64,000 bases of DNA from Prevotellamassilia timonensis (GTDB taxonomy: Bacteria > Bacteroidota > Bacteroidia > Bacteroidales > Bacteroidaceae): the NCBI RefSeq assembly GCF_900106785.1, contig NZ_LT629845.1:125535-189534 (forward strand). Reading direction: 5' to 3'. Position 1 is the first letter of the stretch. The number at the start of each line of letters is the position of its first letter. Shown piece by piece: positions 44,653 to 53,079 of the stretch. The position numbers and the translations under genes were made by a program. Under the pieces are notes generated by a model. It was not told the DNA's origin, searched no databases, and saw nothing but the letters and a program-made list of their open reading frames with translations.

Positions 44653-45687
44653 ATGGAATTTTCTGCAAAGCAAATAGCCGAGTATCTTGGCGGTACAGTT
44701 GAAGGTGATGAAAATGCCTCTGTAAAAACCTTTGCCAAAATAGAGGAAGGCGTGAAAGGTGCCATATCTTTCCTTGCTAACCCGCATTATGCACACTACC
44801 TTTACGACACCCAGTCGAGTATTGTGCTCGTAAATAAGGATTTTAAGCCAGAACACGAGGTGCACACCACACTGATACGTGTGGAGAATGCCTATGAGGC
44901 CATAGCCCGTTTGCTTACGCTCTATCAGTCGACCATGCAGAAGCGCACAGGCATTCACCCCTTGGCCTGTGTGGCTGAAACGGCTACGGTGGGCGAGGGC
45001 AGCTATGTGGGCCCGTTTGCTTATGTAGGTGAACACGCCGTTGTGGGCAAGGGCTGTCAAATATATGCCGGCGTGGTGATAGAGGAACGTGCCACCGTGG
45101 GCGACGATTGCTTGTTCTATCCCAACGTGTCGGTATATCACGATTGTAAAATTGGCAACCGTGTGACGCTGCATTCAGGTTGTGTGATAGGTGCCGATGG
45201 TTTTGGTTTTGCTCCTGCTGCCGATGGCTATGAAAAAATTCCTCAAATAGGTATTGTTACCATTGAGGACGATGTAGAAATAGGTGCCAACACTTGTGTT
45301 GACCGTTCAACCATGGGCTCGACCATTGTGCGCAAGGGCGTTAAGCTTGACAACCTCGTGCAGGTGGCACACAACTGCGAGGTAGGCGCCAATACAGTGA
45401 TGTCGGCCCAGGTGGGTGTGGCAGGTTCTACCAAGATTGGTGAATGGTGTATGTTTGGCGGACAGGTAGGCATAGCGGGCCACGCTGTGATAGGCGACCG
45501 TGTGCTTTGTGGCGCCCAGGCAGGCATAGCAGGCAGCATACGCAAGGGCCATGTGACAATACAGGGCAGTCCGGCAATCGATGCCAAGAACTTTATGCGC
45601 TCGAGCGTGGTGTTCAAGTATCTGCCCGAAATGCGTCAGGAAATAGAGGCGCTCAAAAAGGAAATACAGGCGCTGAAGGCAAAATAG
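44653..45687 (+). CDS. lpxD: UDP-3-O-acylglucosamine N-acyltransferase
   Basis: Adds the second (N-linked) acyl chain to UDP-3-O-acyl-glucosamine in lipid A synthesis, using acyl-ACP. From ATG 44653 ([14 protein letters not shown]) it has 344 residues: an N-terminal uridine-binding domain (about 1-100), then a left-handed beta-helix of hexapeptide repeats (for example [27 protein letters not shown]). The catalytic His lies in [10 protein letters not shown] near residue 240, and a C-terminal helical segment ([19 protein letters not shown]) completes the trimer. It is first in the order lpxD, lpxC-fabZ, lpxA. Confidence 0.96.
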   Translation: MEFSAKQIAEYLGGTVEGDENASVKTFAKIEEGVKGAISFLANPHYAHYLYDTQSSIVLVNKDFKPEHEVHTTLIRVENAYEAIARLLTLYQSTMQKRTGIHPLACVAETATVGEGSYVGPFAYVGEHAVVGKGCQIYAGVVIEERATVGDDCLFYPNVSVYHDCKIGNRVTLHSGCVIGADGFGFAPAADGYEKIPQIGIVTIEDDVEIGANTCVDRSTMGSTIVRKGVKLDNLVQVAHNCEVGANTVMSAQVGVAGSTKIGEWCMFGGQVGIAGHAVIGDRVLCGAQAGIAGSIRKGHVTIQGSPAIDAKNFMRSSVVFKYLPEMRQEIEALKKEIQALKAK

Positions 45688-45853
45688 CGTGCGTAAAACG
45701 CACTTGGCGGTGCAGAGGCAAAGTAAGTTGAATCTCGGCCCTGGGGCGCTTTGGCATTTGCACGGTATGTGCTGCTCAATTTCGAAAATCAAATCATATT
45801 ATCCATACAAAACAGAGGACAGTTGCTTGTAATTGTCCACATCATATAACATT

Positions 45854-47239
45854 ATGTTAAAACAGCAAACATTGGCCGGCAGTTTCTCGCTCTATGGCAA
45901 GGGGCTGCACACCGGACTCAGTTTGACGGTGACATTTAATCCCGCCCCTGAGAATCATGGCTATAAAATACAACGCATAGACCTTGAGGGCGAACCCATA
46001 ATTGAAGCTATAGCCGAGAATGTGGTAGACACCTCGCGCGGCACAGTGGTGGCAAAGGGTGAAGCCCGATGCAGCACCATTGAGCATGCCATGGCTGCAC
46101 TTTATGCCATGGGTATTGACAACTGCTTGATACAGGTGAATGGTCCGGAGTTCCCTATCCTTGATGGTAGTTCTATACTTTACGTTGAAAACATCAAGCG
46201 CGTGGGCGTGGTGGAGCAGAATGCCCCCAAAGACTTTTATGTGATAAAGAAGAAGATCGAGTTCCGCGATGAGGAGACCGGTTCGTCTATTATCATACTG
46301 CCCGACGACCAGTTCTCGATCACTACCATGATATCGTTCGAGTCGCAGTTTATCAACAGTCAGTTTGCGACCCTTGACGACATGGCCAATTTTGAAACAG
46401 AAATAGCCTCGGCACGTACATTCGTGTTTGTACGCGAAATTGAACCTCTGCTCAAGGCCGGTCTTATCAAGGGCGGCGACTTGGACAATGCCATCGTTAT
46501 ATACGAGAAGCAAATATCGCAAGAGGCGCTCGACCGCTTGGCCGACCACCTGCACGTGGAGCATCGCGACGCTACAAAGCTTGGCTATGTGCAGGATCGT
46601 GCCTTGGTATGGCAGAACGAACCGGCACGCCACAAGTTGCTCGACATCATAGGCGACATGGCCCTTATAGGCCGTCCGATAAAGGGTAGAATTATTGCCA
46701 CACGTCCGGGACACACTATCAACAATAAATTTGCGCGCCAAATGCGTCGCGAAATCCGTCAGCACGAAATACAGGCGCCAAACTACGACCCCAATGAAGA
46801 GCCGCTGATGGACGTTAACCGTATACGCGAGTTGTTGCCGCACCGCTACCCCATGCAGTTGGTGGACAAGGTGGTAGAGACTGGCTCAAACTTTATTGTG
46901 GCTGTAAAGAATGTGACGTCGAACGAAGCCTTCTTCCAAGGTCACTTCCCGCAGGAGCCTGTCATGCCCGGCGTGTTGCAAATTGAGGCCATGGCCCAGG
47001 CAGGTGGTTTGCTCGTGCTCAACTCTATTGAGGAACCCGAGCGATGGAGCACTTACTTCCTGCGCATAGACGATGTAAAATTCCGCAAGAAGGTGGTGCC
47101 GGGCGATACGCTCCTGTTCAGGGTTGAGCTGATGGCGCCAATACGCCACGGCATTTCTACAATGCATGGTTTTGCCTTTGTGGGCGAAACAGTGGTGATG
47201 GAGGCCACCTTTACGGCTCAGATAGTTAAGAATAAGTAA
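45854..47239 (+). CDS. lpxC/fabZ: Bifunctional LpxC deacetylase / FabZ dehydratase fusion
   Basis: A natural fusion known from Bacteroidota and Chlorobi. From ATG 45854 (MLKQQTLAGSF) it has 461 residues. LpxC (about 1-310) deacetylates UDP-3-O-acyl-GlcNAc, the committed step of lipid A synthesis, with zinc ligands His78 (STIEHAMAAL) and a His/Asp in RHKLLDIIGD near 260, and the GRIIATRPGHTIN segment. FabZ (about 318-461) dehydrates 3-hydroxyacyl-ACP, with LLPHRYPMQLVDKV and GHFPQEPVMPGVLQIEAMAQ carrying the catalytic His and Glu. The fusion puts hydroxyacyl-ACP consumption by the two pathways under one gene. Confidence 0.96.
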   Translation: MLKQQTLAGSFSLYGKGLHTGLSLTVTFNPAPENHGYKIQRIDLEGEPIIEAIAENVVDTSRGTVVAKGEARCSTIEHAMAALYAMGIDNCLIQVNGPEFPILDGSSILYVENIKRVGVVEQNAPKDFYVIKKKIEFRDEETGSSIIILPDDQFSITTMISFESQFINSQFATLDDMANFETEIASARTFVFVREIEPLLKAGLIKGGDLDNAIVIYEKQISQEALDRLADHLHVEHRDATKLGYVQDRALVWQNEPARHKLLDIIGDMALIGRPIKGRIIATRPGHTINNKFARQMRREIRQHEIQAPNYDPNEEPLMDVNRIRELLPHRYPMQLVDKVVETGSNFIVAVKNVTSNEAFFQGHFPQEPVMPGVLQIEAMAQAGGLLVLNSIEEPERWSTYFLRIDDVKFRKKVVPGDTLLFRVELMAPIRHGISTMHGFAFVGETVVMEATFTAQIVKNK

Positions 47240-47275
47240 GAGCTTGTAAGGCTCTCATGCATATAAAGATTAAAT

Positions 47276-48043
47276 ATGATAAGTCCGTTAGCATACATAC
47301 ACCCCGAAGCTGTGATAGGCGAGGGTTGTGAGATTGGTCCGTTTTGTTACATCGACAAAAATGTGGTAATAGGCAAAAATAACCATCTGATGAACAGTGT
47401 TACGCTGCTGTCGGGTGCGCGCATTGGCGATGGTAACCGCATTTTTCCGGGTGCTGTGATAGGTGCCATTCCACAAGACCTCAAGTTTAAGGGTGAGGAA
47501 ACTACCGCCGAGGTGGGCGACAACAACACCATTCGCGAGAATGTGACTATTAACCGTGGTACTGCCGCAAAAGGCAAGACTGTGGTAGGCTCCAACAACT
47601 TGCTGATGGAGGGTATGCATGTGGCACACGATGCTGTGGTGGGTAATGGTTGCATCATTGGCAATACTACCAAAATAGCCGGTGAGGTGGTGATAGACGA
47701 CTTTGCCATCATTTCGGCCTGTGTGCTGATACACCAGTTCTGCCATGTGGGCAGTTATGTGATGGTGGGTGGTGGTACACGCACCAGCCAGGACATACCG
47801 CCTTACTGCATGGCAGCCCGTGAGCCGGTGGCTTACTGTGGCTTGAACTTGGTGGGCTTGCGCCGTCGTGGTTTCAGCCGTGAGCTGATTGAAAACATAC
47901 ACAACACTTACCGCTTGCTTTATCAGCGCGGCAAACTGCGTGAAGAGTGCTTGCAGGAAATACGCGAAACGGTGCCAATGAGTCCGGAAATTGAGTATAT
48001 CCTCGACTTTATAACGTCGTCAAAGCGTGGTATTATCAAATAA
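47276..48043 (+). CDS. lpxA: UDP-N-acetylglucosamine O-acyltransferase
   Basis: Catalyses the first step of lipid A synthesis, transfer of a 3-hydroxyacyl chain to UDP-GlcNAc. The 255-residue protein is a hexapeptide-repeat beta-helix (ISPLAYIHPEAVIGEGCEIG, then VVIGKNNHLMNSV) with the catalytic His in MHVAHDAVVGN near residue 118 and a C-terminal helical part including GLNLVGLRRRGFS. Length is normal. It starts 36 bp after lpxC-fabZ and is surely in the same operon. A palindrome begins at the base after its stop codon. Confidence 0.97.
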   Translation: MISPLAYIHPEAVIGEGCEIGPFCYIDKNVVIGKNNHLMNSVTLLSGARIGDGNRIFPGAVIGAIPQDLKFKGEETTAEVGDNNTIRENVTINRGTAAKGKTVVGSNNLLMEGMHVAHDAVVGNGCIIGNTTKIAGEVVIDDFAIISACVLIHQFCHVGSYVMVGGGTRTSQDIPPYCMAAREPVAYCGLNLVGLRRRGFSRELIENIHNTYRLLYQRGKLREECLQEIRETVPMSPEIEYILDFITSSKRGIIK

Positions 48044-48224
48044 GGGTGGTTCTAAAAATTCTGTTTTTAGAGTTCTGCTATTCTGAAATGTGATTTGCAC
48101 GCTCTCGAAAGTGTCTTTTTGAAGTTTTGTTCGGTCACATAGCCTGCTATGCTCCCTCACAAACTTTCAAAAATACACTTCCGATAACGTACAAATCCCT
48201 ATTTCAGAATTATTAGAACCACCC
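48044..48224. repeat. Palindromic element, family 4 relative, after lpxA
   Basis: Ends GGGTGGTTCTAAAAATTCTG and a near-inverse to 48224. Middle parts GCTCTCGAAAGTG and CACTTCCGATAACGT pair. The loop 48132-48160 matches 14124-14152 at 28 of 29 bases, while the outer arms are unrelated to that element. It may serve as terminator of the lpx operon. Confidence 0.75.
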
Positions 48225-48254
48225 AGCCTAACTTACAAACACCGACTTAATAAT

Positions 48255-48830
48255 ATGGTATACAGAATAAAATTTATATGCGAGGAGGTGGACGGCTTTG
48301 TTCGCGAGGTGAAAATCGACAGCGAGGCAAGCTTCCTTGACTTGAATAAAATAATACTCGAATCGTGTGGCTACCCCGATGACCAAATGACTTCGTTCTA
48401 TTTGTGCAACGACGAATGGGAACGCGGCGAGCAGGTAACACGTGAGGATATGGGCCTTGGCGACTCAGATGAGGATATCTATGTGATGGACAGCACACGT
48501 CTGTCGGAGTTGATAGAGGACGAGGAACAACGCCTGGAGTTTGTGTTCGACCCATTCAACAACCGCAGTTTCTACCTCGATGTGAAGGAGCTCATACCTG
48601 GTGAACATCTTGACAAGGCTGAGATTGTACGCTCGAAGGGCGATGCCCCCCAGCAGATTGAGGGTATGGACGATGACCCCGTGACGGCTATAACTGCCAA
48701 AAAGAATAAAGGGGGGTCGGCCGCTGACGATGATTATGCAGATGATGCCATATTTGGTGGCGCTTCGTTCAATGATGATGAAATAGATTTGGACGGCTTC
48801 GAAATATCTGAAGGCGCCCCGTACGCGTAA
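48255..48830 (+). CDS. PRiA4b ORF-3-like protein
   Basis: A 191-residue acidic cytoplasmic protein. The start (VYRIKFICEEVDGFVREVKI) and SFLDLNKIILESCGY followed by FYLCNDEWERG match the plasmid pRiA4b ORF-3 family, a ferredoxin-like or ubiquitin-like fold common in Bacteroidota and sometimes called an IS1096 passenger TnpR family. The function is not known. The C-terminal 60 residues are low-complexity and Asp-rich (DDDYADDAIFGGASFNDDEID). It lies between lpxA and miaA on the same strand; the palindrome upstream makes co-transcription uncertain. Confidence 0.78.
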   Translation: MVYRIKFICEEVDGFVREVKIDSEASFLDLNKIILESCGYPDDQMTSFYLCNDEWERGEQVTREDMGLGDSDEDIYVMDSTRLSELIEDEEQRLEFVFDPFNNRSFYLDVKELIPGEHLDKAEIVRSKGDAPQQIEGMDDDPVTAITAKKNKGGSAADDDYADDAIFGGASFNDDEIDLDGFEISEGAPYA

Positions 48831-48841
48831 TTGCTGGCTAA

Positions 48842-49147
48842 GTTGTTGAATTTTTGAATTCAGCAAGAGTGGGCTGAAAGCTCGGGCGTTCAAAATCGGC
48901 TTCAAAAGCGACGCCGAATTTGGGCATTTTGAGTTGCCAGAAACGCGCTGCAAAAAAACGTGAGCACCAAACGCTACCTCTAATGGGGGCGACGCGTCCC
49001 GCGTCGGGATAATGAAAAGGAAAGATACAAACTCTACTAAATAATAGCTGCATTTTTTTCCGACGCGAGACGCGTCGCCCCCATTAGAGGTAGCGTTTTG
49101 AGCACCCAGGTTTTCAGCCCGCCTTCCTAAATCCGAAACTTCAATTA
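48842..49147. repeat. Nested palindrome: family 1 ends around a family 3 element
   Basis: Outer arms AATTCAGCAAGAGTGGGCTG and, inverted, AGCCCGCCTTCCTAAATCCG with AAACTTCAATT resemble the ends of family 1. Between them, 48962-49103 is a complete family 3 element with near-identical arms (ACCAAACGCTACCTCTAATG, then GGGGGCGACGCGTC and inverses) and a spacer of about 45 bp. Other family 1 inner arms are absent. Confidence 0.75.
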
Positions 49148-49167
49148 AGTTATAAAGGAATACGATA

Positions 49168-49228
49168 GAACTGATGTCCGTCAAAGGGGAATGACCAGAT
49201 GCGTCATGCCGGTGAAGGACATCAGTTG
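49168..49228 (+). promoter_or_regulatory. Hairpin upstream of miaA
   Basis: AACTGATGTCC (49169-49179) pairs with GGACATCAGTT (49217-49227) around a loop with smaller pairings. It may be a terminator remnant or leader structure; no clear T-run except GTTTGTT. Confidence 0.45.
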
Positions 49229-49265
49229 TTTGTTATTCGGTAACGACATTTAATAACGTGCTATT

Positions 49266-50123
49266 TTGAACAAGACACTAAAGGTAATAATCGGTCCGAC
49301 GGGGGTGGGCAAGACGGCTTATGCCCTGCAACTGGCAGAGCAGTATGGCTGCCCCATACTCAATGCTGACTCGCGGCAGATATATCGCGACATACCCATA
49401 GGCACTGCTGCACCCACAGTTGAGGAACAATCCCGTGTTAAGCATTACTTTGTGGGCACACTCGGGCTTGAGGACTATTATAGTGCAGCGCAGTATGAGC
49501 AAGATGCCATGGCGTTGCTCACCAAATTGTTTGCAGAGCATGACACGTTGGTGATGGCCGGAGGGTCGATGATGTACATCGATGCGGTGTGTAATGGCAT
49601 AGACGACATACCCACGGTGGACGATGAGACACGCGCCTTGCTCAAGACACGCTATGAGCAGGAGGGGCTTGAGCCTTTGGTGGCCGAACTGCGCTTGCTC
49701 GACCCCGAATATTATGACATTTGTGACAAGCGCAACCCCAAACGCGTGGTGCATGCGCTCGAAATATGCTATATGACGGGACGCACTTTCACCTCGTTCC
49801 GGGTGCGCAAACAGGTGCAGCGCCCATTTAATATAGAGAAAATAGCTTTGAACAGGCCGCGCCCCGAATTGTTTGACCGTATCAACCGACGTGTGGACTT
49901 GATGATGGAGGAGGGGCTGCTTGACGAGGTGCGCCGCGTGTTGCCCTACCGGCAGTGTAACTCGCTCAACACGGTGGGCTATAAGGAGTTGTTCAAATAT
50001 CTTGATGGCGAATGGACACTCGACTTTGCACTCGACAAAATTCGTCGCAACTCGCGTGTCTATGCCAAAAAGCAACTTACTTGGTTTAAGAAGGACGCCG
50101 GTGTGAGGTGGCTCGAGTTGTAA
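49266..50123 (+). CDS. miaA: tRNA dimethylallyltransferase
   Basis: Transfers a dimethylallyl group to A37 of tRNAs that read codons starting with U. The 285-residue protein has the P-loop GPTGVGKT at about 10-17, the substrate motif [19 protein letters not shown] near 36-54, [11 protein letters not shown], and NTVGYKELF near the C-terminus. No ATG lies between the upstream stop and the P-loop, so the TTG at 49266 is the best start (TTGAACAAGACACTAAAGG). It is shorter than the E. coli protein by about 30 residues, lacking part of the C-terminus, which is common for Bacteroidota. Confidence 0.94.
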   Translation: MNKTLKVIIGPTGVGKTAYALQLAEQYGCPILNADSRQIYRDIPIGTAAPTVEEQSRVKHYFVGTLGLEDYYSAAQYEQDAMALLTKLFAEHDTLVMAGGSMMYIDAVCNGIDDIPTVDDETRALLKTRYEQEGLEPLVAELRLLDPEYYDICDKRNPKRVVHALEICYMTGRTFTSFRVRKQVQRPFNIEKIALNRPRPELFDRINRRVDLMMEEGLLDEVRRVLPYRQCNSLNTVGYKELFKYLDGEWTLDFALDKIRRNSRVYAKKQLTWFKKDAGVRWLEL

Positions 50124-50228
50124 ATGCGCGATGGTTAGCAGGAGGCTGGCAGGCGTGGGGGGTGGCAGGTAGATGGTCGTTATCGTACGCTGCCGGTGTT
50201 GTGCTTAATATTTTTTTATCGCATAATT

Positions 50229-50259
50229 TTTGCCTTCCGTTAGCATTACATTAACTTTG
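50229..50259 (+). promoter_or_regulatory. Promoter of the class A PBP gene
   Basis: TTTG (50229-50232), a 19-bp spacer and TAACTTTG (50252-50259) match the Bacteroidota -33/-7 consensus exactly in sequence and spacing, about 95 bp before ATG 50355. Confidence 0.8.
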
Positions 50260-50354
50260 CAGCATATTAGGCATTGCCGTGATTAGGACTGAAACAAAAT
50301 GTAGCCTTGTCAATACAGTGGCAATGTAAAACAAATACACACAAATTTACTACA

Positions 50355-53012
50355 ATGAGTAGCAATATTATCAGTAAAGTGGCACAGTCCTTGTGCAAGT
50401 TGGGACGAGGTGTGCGCAACGGTTGGAACTGGTATAAAGGACAATATAAAGGTCGCCCCTGGTGGTATAAGACTATTACAGCCATTTGGTCGTTCTTTGC
50501 TTTTGTCATTTTTTATTGTTTCGCCGTATACTTCAATTTGTTCTGGCTGTTTGGCAAGTCGCCTTCGATTGAAGATATTATAAACCCTAAAACGGCAGCA
50601 GCCTCTGAAATATATAGTGCTGATGGCAAGTTGCTCGGCAAATATTTCAATGAAAACCGCTCGCCAGTGCCTTACGACTCAATCAGTCCGGCTTTCTTCG
50701 AAGCTTTGGTGTCGACTGAGGACGAACGATTCTTTCAACATCATGGCATAGACTATCGTGGTATGTTTGCTGCGGCAAAAGATGCTACTCATGGCCATGC
50801 ACGTGGTGCCTCTACCATCACGCAGCAGTTGGTGAAGAATATGTTTCGCGTGCGCACGCAATATTCAACGGGCTTGCTCGGCAAGGTGCCCGGACTGCGC
50901 ATCGTGATAATGAAGAGCAAGGAAATTATCATTGCGCGCTTGATAGAAATGTTCTGCGATAAGAAGCAGATACTCGAGATGTATGCCAATACGGTTGATT
51001 TTGGCTCAAATGCTTTCGGTATCAAAACCGCTGCCAAAACTTACTTCAGTACAACACCGCTCGATTTGAAACCCGAGGAGGCTGCTGTGCTTGTTGGTCT
51101 GCTCAAGGCTACATCGGCATACAATCCGAAAATAAATCCTGAAAACTCAAAGAAGCGTCGTAACACGGTGCTCAGCAACATGTATTCGCATCGTGCCATG
51201 CTGTCGGAACGCTTTGGTGATGTGTATATTGCTGATAAGCAGACGCTCGAAAAATTGCAGAATAAGCCTATCGACTTGAAGTTTAGCGTAGAGAATGCTT
51301 ACGATGGACAGGCTCTCTATTTCCGCGAAGCATTGAAGGATTATATGGAGAAGAATTTTCCCGACCTCGATGTGTACTCTGATGGCTTGAAGATATACAC
51401 AACGCTCGACTCGCGTATGCAACAGTATGCTGAGAAGGCTGTGCACGACCAAATGAAGGTGGTGCAACGCAATTTTGATGCACACTGGCGTGGTGTGGGC
51501 GACCCTTGGTGTGACGAAAAGGGACAAGTGATACCCGGATTTATTGAGGACAAGGTGCGCAAGACTGATACCTATAAAATGTTGCAGGCAAGGTTCCCCA
51601 ACAACCCCGACTCGGTAGATTATTACCTGAACAAGCCCCACGATGTGACTTTGTACAGCTATGACGGACCGGTGCACAAGAACATGTCAACCGTCGACTC
51701 GCTGAAGTATATGGTGAAATTCATGCACACGGGTTTCGTGGCAATGGAACCTGAAACGGGTTATGTGAGAGCTTATGTGGGCGACATCGATTTTAAGACG
51801 TGGAAATACGACAAGGTGCGCTCTATGCGACAGCCTGGTTCAACGTTCAAACTCTTTGTGTATGCTACCGCAATGAAACAGGGCTTGACACCGGCCGATA
51901 CGCGCAAGGACGAATACATACGTATGCGTGTGTATGACAAGTTTAAGCACGATAGCGTTTATTGGCAACCGCATAATGCCAATGGCCGTTTTTCAAACGC
52001 TGAAATGCCCCTGCGCTCGGCTTTTGCGCGCAGTGTTAACACCATAGCAGTAAAACTTGGTCAGGAGGTTGGCATATCTAATGTGATTCAAACAGCACAG
52101 GATATGGGCATCAAGTCACCGCTTGATGACAATCCGTCGTTGGCTTTGGGCTCTAATGACGTGAACCTTTTCGAATTGGTTAATGCTTATGGCACCGTAG
52201 CGGACGATGGTATTCATCAGGAACCGGTGATGGTGACAAAGATTGTTGATGCTGACGGAAACACCATATTCGAGGCTAAGCAAGAGGAGGGCACCCGCGC
52301 CCTGCCGCAAACTGCCGCTTTCTATATGCAGAAACTGTTGGAGGCTGGTGTGCGCGACGCTGGCGGTACATCGCAGACTCTGGGTGCAGGTATGTATCTC
52401 GGCCCATTCTCAAACCAACTGGATATGGGTGGCAAAACCGGTACGTCAAACAATCACTCTGATGCCTGGTTTGTGGGCGTGACACCGAGTCTTGTGGCTG
52501 GCGCTTGGGTTGGTGGCGAATATCGCAGCATACACTTCCGCACGGGCGCTTTGGGACAGGGCAGCCGTACAGCACTGCCTATTGTGGCCCAATTCTTCCG
52601 CAGTGTGATGGACGATGCCTCGCTTCGCGGCAAATATCAGCGTAAGTATGGCATGCCCCCTTCTGATGTGGCACCTTCAACTTATGAGGCTGTTTATAAC
52701 GCTCCGGCTGCAAAGAACGACTCGCTGTCGAACGACTCGCTTTCGGTAAACGAAGAATATGATGATGAAAACTTGTTGGGCGGCGAAGGTCATAGCGAAG
52801 GTCATGAGGCTGGTGCCGATGCAGCAGAGTCGCATAACGAGAATGCAGCAACCCATAAAGAAGGCAATGCGCATAACAACAATGCGCATAACAACAGTGC
52901 AGCATCATCGGTATCTTCCTCACAAAGCAGTGCACAATCTGCTACAAAGAAGGAGAAGAAGGAGAGAAAATCAAAGAAGAACAATAATAACCCTGAAGCT
53001 TTCTTTGATTAG
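50355..53012 (+). CDS. Class A penicillin-binding protein (PBP1A type)
   Basis: A bifunctional peptidoglycan synthase that polymerises glycan strands and cross-links peptides on the periplasmic face of the inner membrane. From ATG 50355 it has 885 residues: a short cytoplasmic part, one membrane helix (FFAFVIFYCFAVYFNLFWLF), a GT51 glycosyltransferase domain with EDERFFQHHGIDYRG and GASTITQQLVKN, and a transpeptidase domain with the nucleophile in PGSTFK (about 495), SVN (ARSVNTIAV) and KTGTSN (about 693). The last 95 residues are a low-complexity tail rich in His, Asn, Ser and Glu ending in Lys-rich KKEKKERKSKKNNNN. The in-frame Met at 50307 is less likely. Confidence 0.95.
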   Translation: MSSNIISKVAQSLCKLGRGVRNGWNWYKGQYKGRPWWYKTITAIWSFFAFVIFYCFAVYFNLFWLFGKSPSIEDIINPKTAAASEIYSADGKLLGKYFNENRSPVPYDSISPAFFEALVSTEDERFFQHHGIDYRGMFAAAKDATHGHARGASTITQQLVKNMFRVRTQYSTGLLGKVPGLRIVIMKSKEIIIARLIEMFCDKKQILEMYANTVDFGSNAFGIKTAAKTYFSTTPLDLKPEEAAVLVGLLKATSAYNPKINPENSKKRRNTVLSNMYSHRAMLSERFGDVYIADKQTLEKLQNKPIDLKFSVENAYDGQALYFREALKDYMEKNFPDLDVYSDGLKIYTTLDSRMQQYAEKAVHDQMKVVQRNFDAHWRGVGDPWCDEKGQVIPGFIEDKVRKTDTYKMLQARFPNNPDSVDYYLNKPHDVTLYSYDGPVHKNMSTVDSLKYMVKFMHTGFVAMEPETGYVRAYVGDIDFKTWKYDKVRSMRQPGSTFKLFVYATAMKQGLTPADTRKDEYIRMRVYDKFKHDSVYWQPHNANGRFSNAEMPLRSAFARSVNTIAVKLGQEVGISNVIQTAQDMGIKSPLDDNPSLALGSNDVNLFELVNAYGTVADDGIHQEPVMVTKIVDADGNTIFEAKQEEGTRALPQTAAFYMQKLLEAGVRDAGGTSQTLGAGMYLGPFSNQLDMGGKTGTSNNHSDAWFVGVTPSLVAGAWVGGEYRSIHFRTGALGQGSRTALPIVAQFFRSVMDDASLRGKYQRKYGMPPSDVAPSTYEAVYNAPAAKNDSLSNDSLSVNEEYDDENLLGGEGHSEGHEAGADAAESHNENAATHKEGNAHNNNAHNNSAASSVSSSQSSAQSATKKEKKERKSKKNNNNPEAFFD

Positions 53013-53037
53013 TGAGTATTGCTTCAAAGTAGAATAA

Positions 53038-53079
53038 TAAAAGGAGGTTGGAACGCAAGTGTGTTCCAACCTCCTTTAT
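53038..53079. terminator. Bidirectional intrinsic terminator
   Basis: A perfect 17-bp stem (TAAAAGGAGGTTGGAAC and, inverted, GTTCCAACCTCCTTTA) between the convergent PBP and DUF262 genes, with A/T runs on both sides. Confidence 0.92.

Noticed and set aside
45857-46843. 328-residue open frame opposite lpxC-fabZ
   Set aside because: It is antisense to a gene with zinc and active-site motifs and shows no protein family features.
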